A stretch of 64,000 nucleotides of DNA, from contig CALFXR010000204.1 of assembly GCA_937958475.1 (NCBI GenBank), positions 38,613 through 102,612 on the forward strand. Direction: 5' to 3'. Each line of letters opens with the position of its first letter. The stretch's first letter is position 1. Under the pieces are notes generated by a model. That model searched no databases. It saw only the letters and a list, made by a program, of their open reading frames with translations, and had not been told where the DNA came from. Source of the stretch: an uncultured Mesorhizobium sp. Lineage in GTDB: Bacteria > Pseudomonadota > Alphaproteobacteria > Rhizobiales > Rhizobiaceae. Shown here piece after piece: positions 17,849 through 28,014 of this stretch. The position numbers and the translations under genes were made by a program.

Positions 17849-18031
17849 ATGGCGACTAGGCCGAGCAAGCCGCCGAAGGACACTCTCCCGCCCTTCGACC
17901 GGCCGGACGACAAGGATGAACTCGAGGAACAGCTCGAGGAAGGGCTGGAAGACAGTTTCCCGGGCAGCGACCCGGTCTCGGTGACCTCGACAGGGATTCC
18001 CGGAAGCCCGCGGCGGCGCAAGAAAGACTGA
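17849..18031 (+). CDS. small acidic protein with SFPGSDP motif
   Basis: A 60-residue protein: Lys/Pro-rich start, a central acidic helix (DELEEQLEEGLEDSFPGSDP, about residues 23-42) and a basic Arg/Lys tail. The LEDSFP-x-SDPVS pattern recurs in short uncharacterised proteins of Rhizobiales. A perfect AGGAGGA lies 8 bases before the ATG, strong support for translation. Function unknown. Confidence 0.72.
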   Translation: MATRPSKPPKDTLPPFDRPDDKDELEEQLEEGLEDSFPGSDPVSVTSTGIPGSPRRRKKD

Positions 18032-18107
18032 CGGGGCGGCACGGTCGCGTTCGAATACCCCGCTCCGATCCGAGCGGGAAACGTATCCAGGTTCTCGAGC
18101 GCAGATC

Positions 18108-18194
18108 GACCCCCACTCCGGTTTGCTTTTGCAGGCCAATTCTCCCCCGTCGATCGGGGGAAAGGTGCCGAGCGAATCGAGGCGGAGTGGGGTC
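18108..18194. repeat. palindromic dispersed intergenic repeat (REP/ELACKSK type)
   Basis: Outer arms GACCCCCACTCCG (18108-18120) and CGGAGTGGGGTC (18183-18194) pair with one bulge. An inner stem TCCCCCG with CGGGGGA sits near 18142-18160. Bases 18123-18142 recur with two differences at 335-354. In antisense both copies give the spurious peptide ELACKSK, seen as a false hypothetical protein across Mesorhizobium-like genomes. I read it as a dispersed, probably non-autonomous palindromic element filling much of the 245-base gap 18032-18276, which holds no gene. Confidence 0.6.
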
Positions 18195-18276
18195 AACGTA
18201 CCCAACTCCACGCTGACCCCGCGCACAGCCCTGTCGAAGGGCGAAATTTCTCAATGAAATCAGCGCGGCAAGAGCT

Positions 18277-18840
18277 TCAGAAGCCGAAGGAAGCCTGATT
18301 TTCGGGTCGTTGGGTGACGTTGACACCTTCCAGGGCCAGCATGCGCTGTTTGGCCACCGAACCGCCCGGCGCGGAGAAGCCGCCAATCCTGCCGCCGGCG
18401 GCCAGTACGCGGTGGCAGGGGATGATCAGCGGCACCGGGTTCCTCGCCATCGCCTGGCCGACGTCGCGCGCGGCTTCCGGCCCGGCGCCGAGCTCCTTCG
18501 CCAGCGTGCCGTAGGTGGTCGTCCGGCCCCAGCCGAGCAGGCGGGCGGCGGCATAGATGCGGCGGAAGAAATCGTCTTCCACGTCGAGGTCGAGGACGAT
18601 TTCGGCGAAGTCGGTCGGCTCGCCGGAAAAATAGCGCTGCGCGGCGGCAATCGCGGCCGCGACGGCCGGCGGCGGGTCGCCGGCTACCGCGTTCGCCATG
18701 CGGCGCTGGATGGCGCGTTCGGCCGCGCCTTGCGTCTTCTCCGGAAGGTGGAAACGGGCGACGCCGGCGTCGCTCCAGCCGATGCCGCACCAGCCGGCGG
18801 CGGTTTCGAAGGCGGTGTAGCGGCGTTGTGCGGCGGTCAT
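18277..18840 (-). CDS. ogt: methylated-DNA-protein cysteine methyltransferase
   Basis: A 187-residue O6-alkylguanine-DNA alkyltransferase, a suicide repair enzyme that takes alkyl groups from guanine. The active site PCHRV carries the acceptor cysteine (about residue 142), followed by GGRIGGFSAPGG. The helix-turn-helix recognition helix is near DVGQAMARNP. The start at 18840 fits the usual Ogt length; the open frame to 18975 adds a stretch with no similarity. No Ada-type regulatory domain is attached. Confidence 0.92.
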   Translation of the reverse strand: MTAAQRRYTAFETAAGWCGIGWSDAGVARFHLPEKTQGAAERAIQRRMANAVAGDPPPAVAAAIAAAQRYFSGEPTDFAEIVLDLDVEDDFFRRIYAAARLLGWGRTTTYGTLAKELGAGPEAARDVGQAMARNPVPLIIPCHRVLAAGGRIGGFSAPGGSVAKQRMLALEGVNVTQRPENQASFGF

Positions 18841-18892
18841 GGCGCGGCGGTCTCGTGAACGGGCCGCAGAATCGCCCAGGCGGGGAGGGCGT

Positions 18893-19366
18893 TCAACCCG
18901 ATTCCTGCGCCATGCTGACAGAAAGCGACACCTTGCTGCGCTCCATGGCGACCAGCGTGCGGAATCGGCGGACATTGCCGCCGGAAAAGAACAGTTCGCG
19001 CGTCAGCCGCTCGTATTCGGCCATGTCGGCGACGGTCATCACCAGGACGAAATCGACCTCGCCGGTGACGTAGTAGACCTGCTGGACCTGCGGACAGTCG
19101 ACGAAACGGCGCTTTACCGCGTCGAGCAGGTCGAGCCGCTCGTTCTCGACCGTGATCTCGGCGATGACCGTGATCGGCCGGCCGACCTTCGCCGGATCGA
19201 CGACGGCGACGTTGGCGCGGATGATTCCGGCCGCCTCCATCGCCGCGATGCGGCGGTTGACCGACGACGACGACAGGTTGACCGCCCCCGCAACATCCCG
19301 CTGCGCCATGCGATTGTCCTGCTGGAGCAGGGTCAGGATCTTCCGGTCGAATTCGTCGAGGTCCAC
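18893..19366 (-). CDS. Lrp/AsnC-family regulator
   Basis: A 157-residue Lrp/AsnC protein: N-terminal winged helix-turn-helix (LDEFDRKILTLLQQDNR at residues 2-18, then NLSSSSVNRRIAAME) and a C-terminal RAM ligand domain with VYYVTGEVDFVLVMTV. The start is read as GTG at 19366 because GGAGG stands six bases before it; the ATG at 19405 lacks a site. It is divergent from dpaL across 140 bases, the classic arrangement for an Lrp protein that controls an amino acid catabolic gene with its substrate as effector. That link is inference. Confidence 0.9.
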   Translation of the reverse strand: MDLDEFDRKILTLLQQDNRMAQRDVAGAVNLSSSSVNRRIAAMEAAGIIRANVAVVDPAKVGRPITVIAEITVENERLDLLDAVKRRFVDCPQVQQVYYVTGEVDFVLVMTVADMAEYERLTRELFFSGGNVRRFRTLVAMERSKVSLSVSMAQESG

Positions 19367-19506
19367 GGTCCGCCTCCGGTTCACGGGACCAGAGTGCACC
19401 GGCACGGCGCCGCTCGCAACGATGTCCCGCTCAAGGGCCGAAAACAGGGCGCATTTACCGCATCGTCCGGGATAATGTCCTGCCGATGCGTCAGAAAGGT
19501 ATTCGC

Positions 19507-20685
19507 ATGTTCATTCCGGCCCGCAAAGGTCCCGCTCCCGAACCGAAGCTGACGGACGCGCTCGGCGTGGAAGGCCGCGCCCGGGCCGAACGGGTCCTGT
19601 CGGCTCTGCCCGGCTACGCGCCGACGCCGCTACACGCCCTGCCGGGGCTCGCCGCCGAATGCGGCGTCGCGTCGATCCATGTGAAAGACGAGGGCAGGCG
19701 CTTCGGCCTGAAGAGCTTCAAGGCGCTCGGCGGTGCCTATGCGGTGGTGTCGCTGGTGCTCGAGGAGGCCTCGCGCCGACTCGGCCGCGCGGTCCTGCCG
19801 GCCGAACTGGGCAAAGCCGAAATCCGCGCGGTGGCTTCGACGATGACGTTCGCCTGCGCCACCGACGGCAACCACGGCCGCTCGGTCGCCTGGGGCGCCA
19901 GCCTCGCCGGCGCGGCCTGCGAGATCTTCATCCACGCCGGCGTCTCAGAGGGCCGCGCCGCCGCGATCGCCGCCTACGGGGCGCATATGAACCGCGTCGA
20001 CGGCTCCTACGACGATTCGATCGTGCGCTCGGCCGAGATGTCGGCACTCAACGGCTGGACGGTCGTCTCGGACACGGCCTGGGACGGCTATGAAGACATC
20101 CCGCTGACCGTCATGCAGGGCTACACGGTGATGATCGGCGAGGCGCTCGACGCGATGGCTGCGCCGCCGACGCACCTCTTCCTCCAGGCCGGCGTCGGCG
20201 GCATGGCGGCGGCGGTCGCGGCCTACGCCGCGCAGCGCCTCGGCGCCGCCGCGCCGAAGGTCGTCGTGGTCGAGCCGGCGCGCGCAGCGTGCGTCGCCGC
20301 AAGCGTGGAAGCCGGGCGGCTGGTCACGATCCCTCACGGCGAACCGACGATCATGGCCATGCTCGAATGCGCGACGCCGTCGCCGCTCGGCTGGCAGATC
20401 CTGCATCACCTCGCCGACGCCTGCGTGACGCTGGAAGAGGACGAAGCGGTGGCGGCGATGCGCCGGCTGGCGTTCCCGGCCGAAGGCGACCCGGCGATCG
20501 TCGCCGGCGAGAGCGGTGCCACGGGCCTCGCCGGCCTCCTCTCCTGCCTCCACGATCCCGCCGCGAAGGAAGCGCTCGTCCTCGGGGCCGCATCGCGCGT
20601 GCTCGTGTTCAACAGCGAGGGCGCGACCGACCCCGCGATCTACGCCGGCATCGTCGGCAAGGCACCAGAGGAGATTGACCGATGA
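19507..20685 (+). CDS. dpaL: diaminopropionate ammonia-lyase
   Basis: A 392-residue PLP enzyme (fold type II) that turns 2,3-diaminopropionate into pyruvate and two ammonia. Marks: KDEGRRFGLKSFKALGGAYA with the PLP lysine (about residue 70 in FGLKSFK), ATDGNHGRSVAWGA that grips the cofactor phosphate region, and GVGGMAAAVAAY. These match YgeX/DpaL rather than threonine dehydratase. ATG 19507 has AAAGG seven bases upstream, unlike the in-frame ATG at 19486. Its stop overlaps the start of the M20 peptidase (ATGA). Confidence 0.92.
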   Translation: MFIPARKGPAPEPKLTDALGVEGRARAERVLSALPGYAPTPLHALPGLAAECGVASIHVKDEGRRFGLKSFKALGGAYAVVSLVLEEASRRLGRAVLPAELGKAEIRAVASTMTFACATDGNHGRSVAWGASLAGAACEIFIHAGVSEGRAAAIAAYGAHMNRVDGSYDDSIVRSAEMSALNGWTVVSDTAWDGYEDIPLTVMQGYTVMIGEALDAMAAPPTHLFLQAGVGGMAAAVAAYAAQRLGAAAPKVVVVEPARAACVAASVEAGRLVTIPHGEPTIMAMLECATPSPLGWQILHHLADACVTLEEDEAVAAMRRLAFPAEGDPAIVAGESGATGLAGLLSCLHDPAAKEALVLGAASRVLVFNSEGATDPAIYAGIVGKAPEEIDR

Positions 20686-21821
20686 GCGACGACCCGATCG
20701 GACTTCTGGCGGATCTCGTCCGCATCGATTCCGTCAATCCCGATCTCGTTCCCGGCGGCGCCGGGGAGGGCCGGATCGCGGATTTCTGCGCCGCCTGGTT
20801 CGCCGCGCGCGGCTTCGAGGTGCACCGGGTCGAGGAGCATCCCGGCCGGCCCTCGATCGTCGGCATTGCCCGCGGCAGCGGCGGCGGCCGCTCGCTGATG
20901 TTCAACGGACACTACGACACGGTGTCGACGGCGAGCTACGAGGGCGACGCGCTCGATCCGGTCATGCGCGACGGCAGGCTCCACGGCCGCGGCGCCTTCG
21001 ACATGAAGGGCGGGGTGGCGGCGATGATGGTCGCCGCCGACCGTGCGCGGCGGCAGGGGCTCAGGGGCGACATCCTCGTCGCCTGCGTCGCCGACGAGGA
21101 GTACGCCTCCTTCGGCACGGCCGAGGTCGCCGCCCGTTTCAAGGCGGACGCCGCGATCGTCACCGAGCCGAGCCACCTCGAACTCACCGTCGCCCATCGG
21201 GGTTTCGTCTGGTTCGACGTGATGGTGCACGGCCGCGCCGCGCACGGCTCCCGACCCGAACTCGGCATCGACGCCATCGTCAAGGCGGGCAAGTTCCTCG
21301 TCGCGCTGGAGGAGTACGACCGGCGCCTGCGCGCGGCTCCATCCCACGCGTTGTTGAAGTCCGGTTCGGTTCACGCCTCGCTGATCCGCGGCGGCGAGGA
21401 GATCTCGAGCTATCCGGCCGAGTGCCGCATCTCGCTGGAGCGGCGTACGATCCCGGGCGAGACGCCGGCCTCGATCGCGGCCGAACTGCAGGAGATCATC
21501 GACCGGATCGCGGTTGTCGACCCCGACTTCCGCGCCACGCTGACGACCGGGCTCGACCGCCCGCCCTTCGAGGTCGGCGAGGCGGAGCCAATCGTGGCGA
21601 CGCTCGGCCGCATCGCCGCCGACCGCACGGGGAAGCCGGTGCCCAGGCGCGGCGAGCCGTTCTGGACCGACTGCGCGATCCTGCAGGGGGCGGGGATCCC
21701 CTGCGTCATGTTCGGCGCCGACGGCGCCGGCGCGCATGCGGCGAGCGAATGGACGGACATCGCATCGGTCAGGACGCTTGCCGACATCCTGGCGGAGACG
21801 GCTGTCGCCTTCTGTCGATGA
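20682..21821 (+). CDS. M20 metallopeptidase of ArgE/DapE type
   Basis: A 379-residue zinc-dependent deacylase. Metal ligands and catalytic residues are visible in FNGHYDTV (His, Asp), RGAFDMKGG (Asp), ADEEYAS (catalytic Glu and Glu ligand), TEPSHL (Glu) and a C-terminal GAHAASEW (His). Family members remove acyl groups from amino acids such as acetylornithine. Coupling with dpaL by overlapping codons recalls ygeX-ygeY of E. coli, where an M20 protein also adjoins the lyase. I infer that it frees diaminopropionate from an N-acylated form. Confidence 0.88.
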   Translation: MSDDPIGLLADLVRIDSVNPDLVPGGAGEGRIADFCAAWFAARGFEVHRVEEHPGRPSIVGIARGSGGGRSLMFNGHYDTVSTASYEGDALDPVMRDGRLHGRGAFDMKGGVAAMMVAADRARRQGLRGDILVACVADEEYASFGTAEVAARFKADAAIVTEPSHLELTVAHRGFVWFDVMVHGRAAHGSRPELGIDAIVKAGKFLVALEEYDRRLRAAPSHALLKSGSVHASLIRGGEEISSYPAECRISLERRTIPGETPASIAAELQEIIDRIAVVDPDFRATLTTGLDRPPFEVGEAEPIVATLGRIAADRTGKPVPRRGEPFWTDCAILQGAGIPCVMFGADGAGAHAASEWTDIASVRTLADILAETAVAFCR

Positions 21822-21843
21822 CGCGCCTTCTCCGGGCGATTCT

Positions 21844-22620
21844 TCAGAGCGCGGCGATGCCGCCGTCGACGGCGAGCGCGTGGCCGGTCATGAAGGAGTT
21901 CGCCGGACTCGCGGCGAAGAGGATGACCTCGACGATCTCGTCGATCTCGGCGACCCGCTTCATCGGCACGCCGCGGGTCAGCTCGGCCAGCGCCTCGTCC
22001 TCGCCGGTCCCGGCGAGTTTGACGAAGTCGCCGACCATCGCGGTCCTGGCATAGGAAGGGCAGACGGCGTTAATCCGGATGCCGCGCGATGCGTATTCGA
22101 GCGCAGCCGAGCGGGTCAGGCCGACCACGCCGTGCTTGGCTGCGGCATAGACAGACAGGCGCGCTGCGCCGCCGGTGCCGGCGACCGAGGCGACGTTGAC
22201 GATCGCGCCGCCCTTGCCGCCGGCGCGGAACTGCTTCTCCATGACCGGGATCTGGTGCTTCATGGCGAAGAAGACGCCCATCAGGTCGATGTCGATGATG
22301 CGGCGCGCCTCGTCGGACGGCACCTGCGCCAGCTTGACGAAGCTCTGCGCCACGCCGGCGTTGTTGATGGCGATGTCCAGCCGACCGAAGCGCTCCACGG
22401 CGAGCGCCGCGAGGCGTTCGGAGAGCTTCTCGTCGGCGACATCTCCGGCAAGGGTCACGACCTGCGTGCCGAGCCCCGCGGCGACCGCATCGAGGCTTGC
22501 CGCGTCGAGATCCGACAGCACCAGGCGCGCGCCCGCGGCGGCGAGGCGTTCAGCGGTGCGGCGGCCGAAGCCTCCGGTCGCGCCGGTTACCAGGGCAGTC
22601 AGCCCTTCGAATGCTCCCAT
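21844..22620 (-). CDS. short-chain dehydrogenase/reductase
   Basis: A 258-residue classical SDR: TGATGGFG cofactor loop (about residues 13-20), NNAG, and the catalytic YAAAK. DLDAASLD after strand 2 suggests NAD(H) preference through the aspartate. It would oxidise a hydroxyacyl-CoA or a related alcohol. It is the last of four minus-strand genes (24997 to 21844) with acyl-CoA-linked functions, 15 bases downstream of the phosphotransferase gene. Confidence 0.88.
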   Translation of the reverse strand: MGAFEGLTALVTGATGGFGRRTAERLAAAGARLVLSDLDAASLDAVAAGLGTQVVTLAGDVADEKLSERLAALAVERFGRLDIAINNAGVAQSFVKLAQVPSDEARRIIDIDLMGVFFAMKHQIPVMEKQFRAGGKGGAIVNVASVAGTGGAARLSVYAAAKHGVVGLTRSAALEYASRGIRINAVCPSYARTAMVGDFVKLAGTGEDEALAELTRGVPMKRVAEIDEIVEVILFAASPANSFMTGHALAVDGGIAAL

Positions 22621-22635
22621 GCTCAGTCTTCCCCT

Positions 22636-23673
22636 CTATCGCCCTTCACCGTCGATCAGTTCCGCGGCAAGACCGGCCAGCAGCTTCACCGCCTCGCCGT
22701 AGGTGCGCGCCTTTTCCGGATTGGAGGCGTTCCCGTCGAGCGCCCGCTTGTAGACGCCCTGGCAGATCGCCGCGAGACGGAAGAAGGAGAAGCAAAGGTA
22801 GAACGTCCAGTTGGGGATGGCGCCGATTCCCCGCCTTTGGCAGTAGCGCTCGACATAGGCCTTCTCGTCGGGAATGCCGAAGCGCGCGCGGTCGACGCCG
22901 CCCAGCCCGCGGAAGCCGGAGGAATGCGGCAGGCGCCACTGCATGCACTGGTAGGCGATGTCGGAGAAGGGGTGACCGAGGGTCGAGAGTTCCCAGTCGA
23001 GCACCGCGATCACCGCGGGCCGGTCCGGCGCGAAGATCATGTTGTCCAGGCGATAGTCGCCATGAACCAGTGACACGACGCCGTCATCGGGCGGCAGCGT
23101 GCTCTCCAGCCAGGCGATCAGCCGGTCCATGTCCGCGACGGTGCCGGTCTCCGACGCCCGATACTGGCCCGACCAGCGGGCGAGCTGACGTTCGAAGTAG
23201 CTGCCGGGCCTGCCGAAGTCGGCGAGGCCGACGGCCTCGACGTCGACGTCGTGGAGCGCCGCCAGCGTCGCATTCATGGCGTCGTAGATCGCGGCGCGCT
23301 CGTCGTTCGAGGCTGCCTCGGCCAGTGCCGGATCCCAGAAGATGCGCCCCTCGACGAATGCCATCACGTAGAACATGCGGCCGATCGGCGAATCTTCCTG
23401 CGAAAGGTGAAGCATTAGCGGAACCGGCACTGCGGTCCCGGCGAGCGCCTTCATCACCCGGTACTCGCGGTCGACCTGATGGGCCGACTTGAGCAGCTGT
23501 CCCGGCGGCTTGGCGCGCAGCACGTATTTTCCGCTGGCTGCGGTGAGCAGGTAGGTCGGGTTGGACTGGCCGGACTTGAACTTGTCGATCGAACTCAGCC
23601 CGTCGAAACCGGCTACATGCTCCTCGAGATAGGGCGCCAGGGCCGCCGGATCGATTGCATTGGGGTCGGTCAT
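22636..23673 (-). CDS. phosphotransferase family protein (APH/ACAD10-like)
   Basis: A 345-residue protein of the aminoglycoside phosphotransferase fold. Catalytic motif VHGDYRLDNM (about residues 195-204) and the metal site DWELSTLGHP (about 221-230) are intact. This subgroup sits beside acyl-CoA dehydrogenase genes and equals the kinase domain of human ACAD10/11, which phosphorylates 4-hydroxyacyl-CoAs so that the phosphate can be removed and beta-oxidation can continue. That role fits here. It overlaps the MaoC gene by 4 bases. Confidence 0.88.
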   Translation of the reverse strand: MTDPNAIDPAALAPYLEEHVAGFDGLSSIDKFKSGQSNPTYLLTAASGKYVLRAKPPGQLLKSAHQVDREYRVMKALAGTAVPVPLMLHLSQEDSPIGRMFYVMAFVEGRIFWDPALAEAASNDERAAIYDAMNATLAALHDVDVEAVGLADFGRPGSYFERQLARWSGQYRASETGTVADMDRLIAWLESTLPPDDGVVSLVHGDYRLDNMIFAPDRPAVIAVLDWELSTLGHPFSDIAYQCMQWRLPHSSGFRGLGGVDRARFGIPDEKAYVERYCQRRGIGAIPNWTFYLCFSFFRLAAICQGVYKRALDGNASNPEKARTYGEAVKLLAGLAAELIDGEGR

Positions 23674-24158
23674 GAATTCCCGCCGTTCCGTCGATCCGGC
23701 ATCATCAGCGTCAGCCAGTAGGCGGTCAGGGCCGGGCGGGTCGAACCTTCGAGTTCGACGGTGACATCGTAGTTGATCTCGGCGATTCCGGACGGACGCA
23801 TGCGGAAATGGGCAAGCACGAAGCGGGCCCGGATGCGCGCACCGCTGTGCACCGGCGCCATGAAGCGGATCTTGTCGAAGCCGAAATTCACGCCGACGGC
23901 CGAACCTTCGAGGACCGGTATGGTCTCGTAGGTCATGGCCGAAAGCAGCGACAGCGACAGGAAGCCGTGCGCAATCGTGCCGCCGTAGGGGCTCTCCTTC
24001 GCGGCCCGTTCGGGGTCCGTGTGCACGAACTGGTGATCGTCGGTCGCCGCGGCGAACTGGTCGATCATTCCCTGGGTCACCACCCTCCAGGGCGAAATCC
24101 CGACTTCCTTGCCGACCTGGGCCTGAACCTCGTCGGCGGTCACAAATCCTACACTCAC
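23670..24158 (-). CDS. MaoC-family (R)-hydratase
   Basis: A 162-residue single hot-dog protein of the MaoC type: DQFAAATDDHQFVHTDPERA (about residues 30-49) carries the aspartate and histidine that add water to enoyl-CoA, and GGTIAHGFLSLSL follows. The start is GTG at 24158, preceded by a GAGGT-like site. It overlaps the phosphotransferase start. With the two SDRs and the dehydrogenase it supplies a hydration step for an acyl-CoA pathway. Confidence 0.88.
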   Translation of the reverse strand: MSVGFVTADEVQAQVGKEVGISPWRVVTQGMIDQFAAATDDHQFVHTDPERAAKESPYGGTIAHGFLSLSLLSAMTYETIPVLEGSAVGVNFGFDKIRFMAPVHSGARIRARFVLAHFRMRPSGIAEINYDVTVELEGSTRPALTAYWLTLMMPDRRNGGNS

Positions 24159-24181
24159 CGCCTACCTCGCGACGTCTTCGA

Positions 24182-24997
24182 TCAGTCCTTGAACAGCGTC
24201 ATTCCGTGCTGAACGGACTGTCCGCCATCGATCGGAATTATCGCTCCGGTGACGTAGCTTCCAGCCCGACTGCACAGATACAACGTCGCCCCGGCGATGT
24301 CATCCGGCCGACCGATGCGGCCGAGCGGCACGCGCGTGCCGATGCGTGCGGCCTTTTCGTCGCTGCCCGTGGCGAAGGCCGTCATCCGGCTCTGAAAGGG
24401 GCCGGGCGCGAAGGCGTTCACGGTGATGTGACGGCCGGCGAGTTCGCCGGCGAGCGTGCGCGTCATGTGATGGACCGCGGCCTTGGAGGCGGAGTACGAA
24501 TAGGCGTCGTCCGCCAGGGGCTGCGTTCCCATCACCGAGCCGAGATTGATGACGCGGGCCGGGTCATCGTCGCTGGCCCCTTTTTCCAACAGCGGCAGGA
24601 GCTCGCGGGTCAGGTGGAAGAGCCCCGTCACGTTGACGTTGAACACCTTCGCCCAGGCCGAGTAGGGAAACTGCTCGAGCGGTGCTCCCCAGGAGACGCC
24701 GGCATTGTTCATCAGGATGTTGAGCGAATCGGTCCTGCTCTTCACCTCCCCGACCAGGGCGGCGACGCCTTCCTCGGAGCTGACGTCGCCGGCGAAGCCT
24801 TTCGCGGTGCCGGTGGCGCCCATCGCGTTCAGTTCGTCCGCCACCCTGGCGCAGTCAGCACCCTTGCGCGAGGCGATCAGGACGTTGGCGCCGGCGTGGA
24901 CGAGCGCCGTGGCGGCCATCCGTCCGATCCCGGTCGCGGCGCCGGTGATCAGGGCCGTCTTACCCGCGACGGAAAACAGCTGTTCGACGTAGCTCAT
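24182..24997 (-). CDS. short-chain dehydrogenase/reductase
   Basis: A 271-residue classical SDR with TGAATGIG (about residues 17-24), NNAGVSW, and YSYSASK for the catalytic Tyr and Lys. ASRKG after strand 2 (Arg rather than Asp) suggests NADPH preference. The start at 24997 has GGAGG five bases upstream; a longer open frame to 25099 runs into the promoter region. First gene of the minus-strand unit, divergent from the TetR gene. Confidence 0.9.
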   Translation of the reverse strand: MSYVEQLFSVAGKTALITGAATGIGRMAATALVHAGANVLIASRKGADCARVADELNAMGATGTAKGFAGDVSSEEGVAALVGEVKSRTDSLNILMNNAGVSWGAPLEQFPYSAWAKVFNVNVTGLFHLTRELLPLLEKGASDDDPARVINLGSVMGTQPLADDAYSYSASKAAVHHMTRTLAGELAGRHITVNAFAPGPFQSRMTAFATGSDEKAARIGTRVPLGRIGRPDDIAGATLYLCSRAGSYVTGAIIPIDGGQSVQHGMTLFKD

Positions 24998-25043
24998 GCA
25001 TTCCTCCCTGCTGCGGCGTTTGCGCCGGTCGTCCCGCGCCGCG

Positions 25044-25068
25044 TTGACAACATACCGGGTAGTATGTT
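25044..25068. promoter_or_regulatory. -35 box with overlapping palindromic operator in the divergent region
   Basis: TTGACA (25044-25049, plus strand) overlaps a perfect inverted repeat AACATAC (25049-25055) and GTATGTT (25062-25068) with a 6-base spacer. The -10 for the plus strand is unclear. The repeat lies between the SDR gene (minus) and the TetR gene (plus), and its ATAC...GTAT form is like known TetR sites that control acyl-CoA genes. I infer that the adjacent TetR protein controls both directions from here. Confidence 0.65.
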
Positions 25069-25151
25069 CATCATTGCAGCGTCCGTAAAGGCCCGGCATG
25101 CGAAACGGGATGCAGAATCACCAGTCTGCGGGACGGGAGGAAGGCCACGGT

Positions 25152-25789
25152 ATGACGCTCAGCGTGCGGGAATTCATGCCCGACATCGCCCATGCCGATA
25201 TTCTCGAGGCGGCCGCGCTCTGCTTTCTCGACCGGGGCTACAACGCCACCTCGATCGACGACGTCGCACGCCGGCTCGGCGCCACGAAGGGCCGGATCTA
25301 CCATCACTATCCGGCGAAGGCCGATCTCTTCGCCAAGGTCTGCCGGACCGGCATGGACATGAACTACGCCGCGATCGAGCCGCTGCGCGGCGACAACGCC
25401 GATCTGCTGGACAAGTGGACGCGGATGGCGACGGTCCATACCAGGCAGATGATCGAGACGAGGCCATTCCAGCGCGTGGTCTGGGAAGGCGTCGAGCTGG
25501 CCCTGCGCGGCTCGACGACGCCGCAGCAGCGGGAGGAACTTGACGACCTCCTGCGCTATCGCAACGCCTATGGCGACATCTTCCGTGAAGTGATCGCCCA
25601 GGGCCGCCGGGAGGGCGTGTTCGAGTTCGAGGATCTGGGCATCGCCAACCAGCTGATGTTCATGGCGCTGAACTCGCCGATCTTCTGGTACACCAAGCGG
25701 CCCGGCGAGACCGACGCCGACCGCGACAATCTCATCAAGCAGGTCGTGACCTTCGCCACGCGCGGGCTCGGCGGAAAGAGGCATACGCA

Positions 25790-25793
<4 letters not shown>
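25152..25793 (+). CDS. TetR/AcrR-family regulator of acyl-CoA genes
   Basis: A 213-residue TetR repressor. Helix-turn-helix at about residues 15-58, ending RLGATKGRIYHHYPAK. The C-terminal domain is of the type found beside fatty acid and acyl-CoA genes. ATG 25152 is preceded by GGAGGAAGG at 7 bases; an ATG at 25098 is in frame but lacks such a site. It overlaps the acyl-CoA dehydrogenase by 4 bases, so regulator and enzyme are one transcript. The palindrome at 25049-25068 is the likely site. Confidence 0.88.
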
Positions 25794-27028
<1,235 letters not shown>

Positions 27029-27035
27029 CCCCGGC

Positions 27036-28004
27036 ATGAAGGCTATCGTCGCCCGCAGCTTCGCGCCGCTCGACCGGCTCGAATACGCCGATTGGCCCGA
27101 GCCGGAGGCCACCGGCTCGACGGTGGTGATCGCCGCCGAGGCGATCGGCGTGAACTTTCCCGACGGCCTCATCGTCCAGGGCCTCTACCAGATGAAGCCG
27201 CCGCTGCCCTTCGTGCCCGGCATGGAGGTCGCGGGCAGGGTGGTCGGCGTCGGACCGGATGTCCGCACGGTGCGTCCGGGCGACCGCGTCGCCGCGCTTT
27301 CGATGATCGGCGCGTTCGCCGAGAGGGTGGGCGTGCACGAGGACGCGGTGATGAAGATCCCCGACGGCCTGTCCAACGAGGACGCCTGCGCGCTGCTTTG
27401 CGGCTACGGCACCTCGCACCACGCCCTGAAGCAGCGCGCCGCGCTGAAGCCGGGAGAGACGCTGTGCGTGCTCGGCGCAGCCGGCGCCACGGGCGTCGCC
27501 GCGGTGCAGATCGGCAAGGCGATGGGCGCAACGGTGATCGGCGTCGCCTCCAGCGATGCCAAGCGCGCGGTGGCGAAGGAGGCGGGTGCCGACATGGTCC
27601 TCGGCTACGAAGGCCTCAAGGACCGGCTGAAGGAGGTGACCGCGGGCCGCGGAGTAGATGTCGCTTTCGATCCGATCGGCGGGGAGGCCTTCGACGCGCT
27701 GAGCCGCTCGATGGCCTGGAACGGCCGCCTGCTGGTGATCGGCTTCACCTCGGGCACCATCCCGCAGTTTCCGGTGAATCTGGCCCTGCTCAAGGGCTAC
27801 TCCGTCGTGGGCGTGTTCTGGGGCAATTTCACCCGCCTCGAACCGGCCGCCCATGCCGAGAACGTGCGCGAACTGATCGGCTGGCGCCTCGCCGGAAAGA
27901 TCAAGCCGGTGATCGAGGGCATCTATCCGCTCGCCGATGCCGCCGCCGTGCTCGCCCGCGTGCTGGGCCGCGGCGCGACCGGCAAGATCATCCTCAAGCC
28001 ATGA
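27036..28004 (+). CDS. NADPH:quinone reductase-like MDR enzyme, zinc-free
   Basis: A 322-residue medium-chain dehydrogenase/reductase of the quinone oxidoreductase group. GroES-like N-terminus with FPDGLIVQGLYQ and PFVPGMEVAGRV, and nucleotide motif LGAAGATGVAAVQIG (about residues 147-161). Catalytic zinc ligands are missing, as in this group. It may reduce an enoyl or quinone intermediate. Starts 7 bases after the dehydrogenase stop, in the same transcript. Confidence 0.87.
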   Translation: MKAIVARSFAPLDRLEYADWPEPEATGSTVVIAAEAIGVNFPDGLIVQGLYQMKPPLPFVPGMEVAGRVVGVGPDVRTVRPGDRVAALSMIGAFAERVGVHEDAVMKIPDGLSNEDACALLCGYGTSHHALKQRAALKPGETLCVLGAAGATGVAAVQIGKAMGATVIGVASSDAKRAVAKEAGADMVLGYEGLKDRLKEVTAGRGVDVAFDPIGGEAFDALSRSMAWNGRLLVIGFTSGTIPQFPVNLALLKGYSVVGVFWGNFTRLEPAAHAENVRELIGWRLAGKIKPVIEGIYPLADAAAVLARVLGRGATGKIILKP

Positions 28005-28014
28005 CGGAGCGCAG

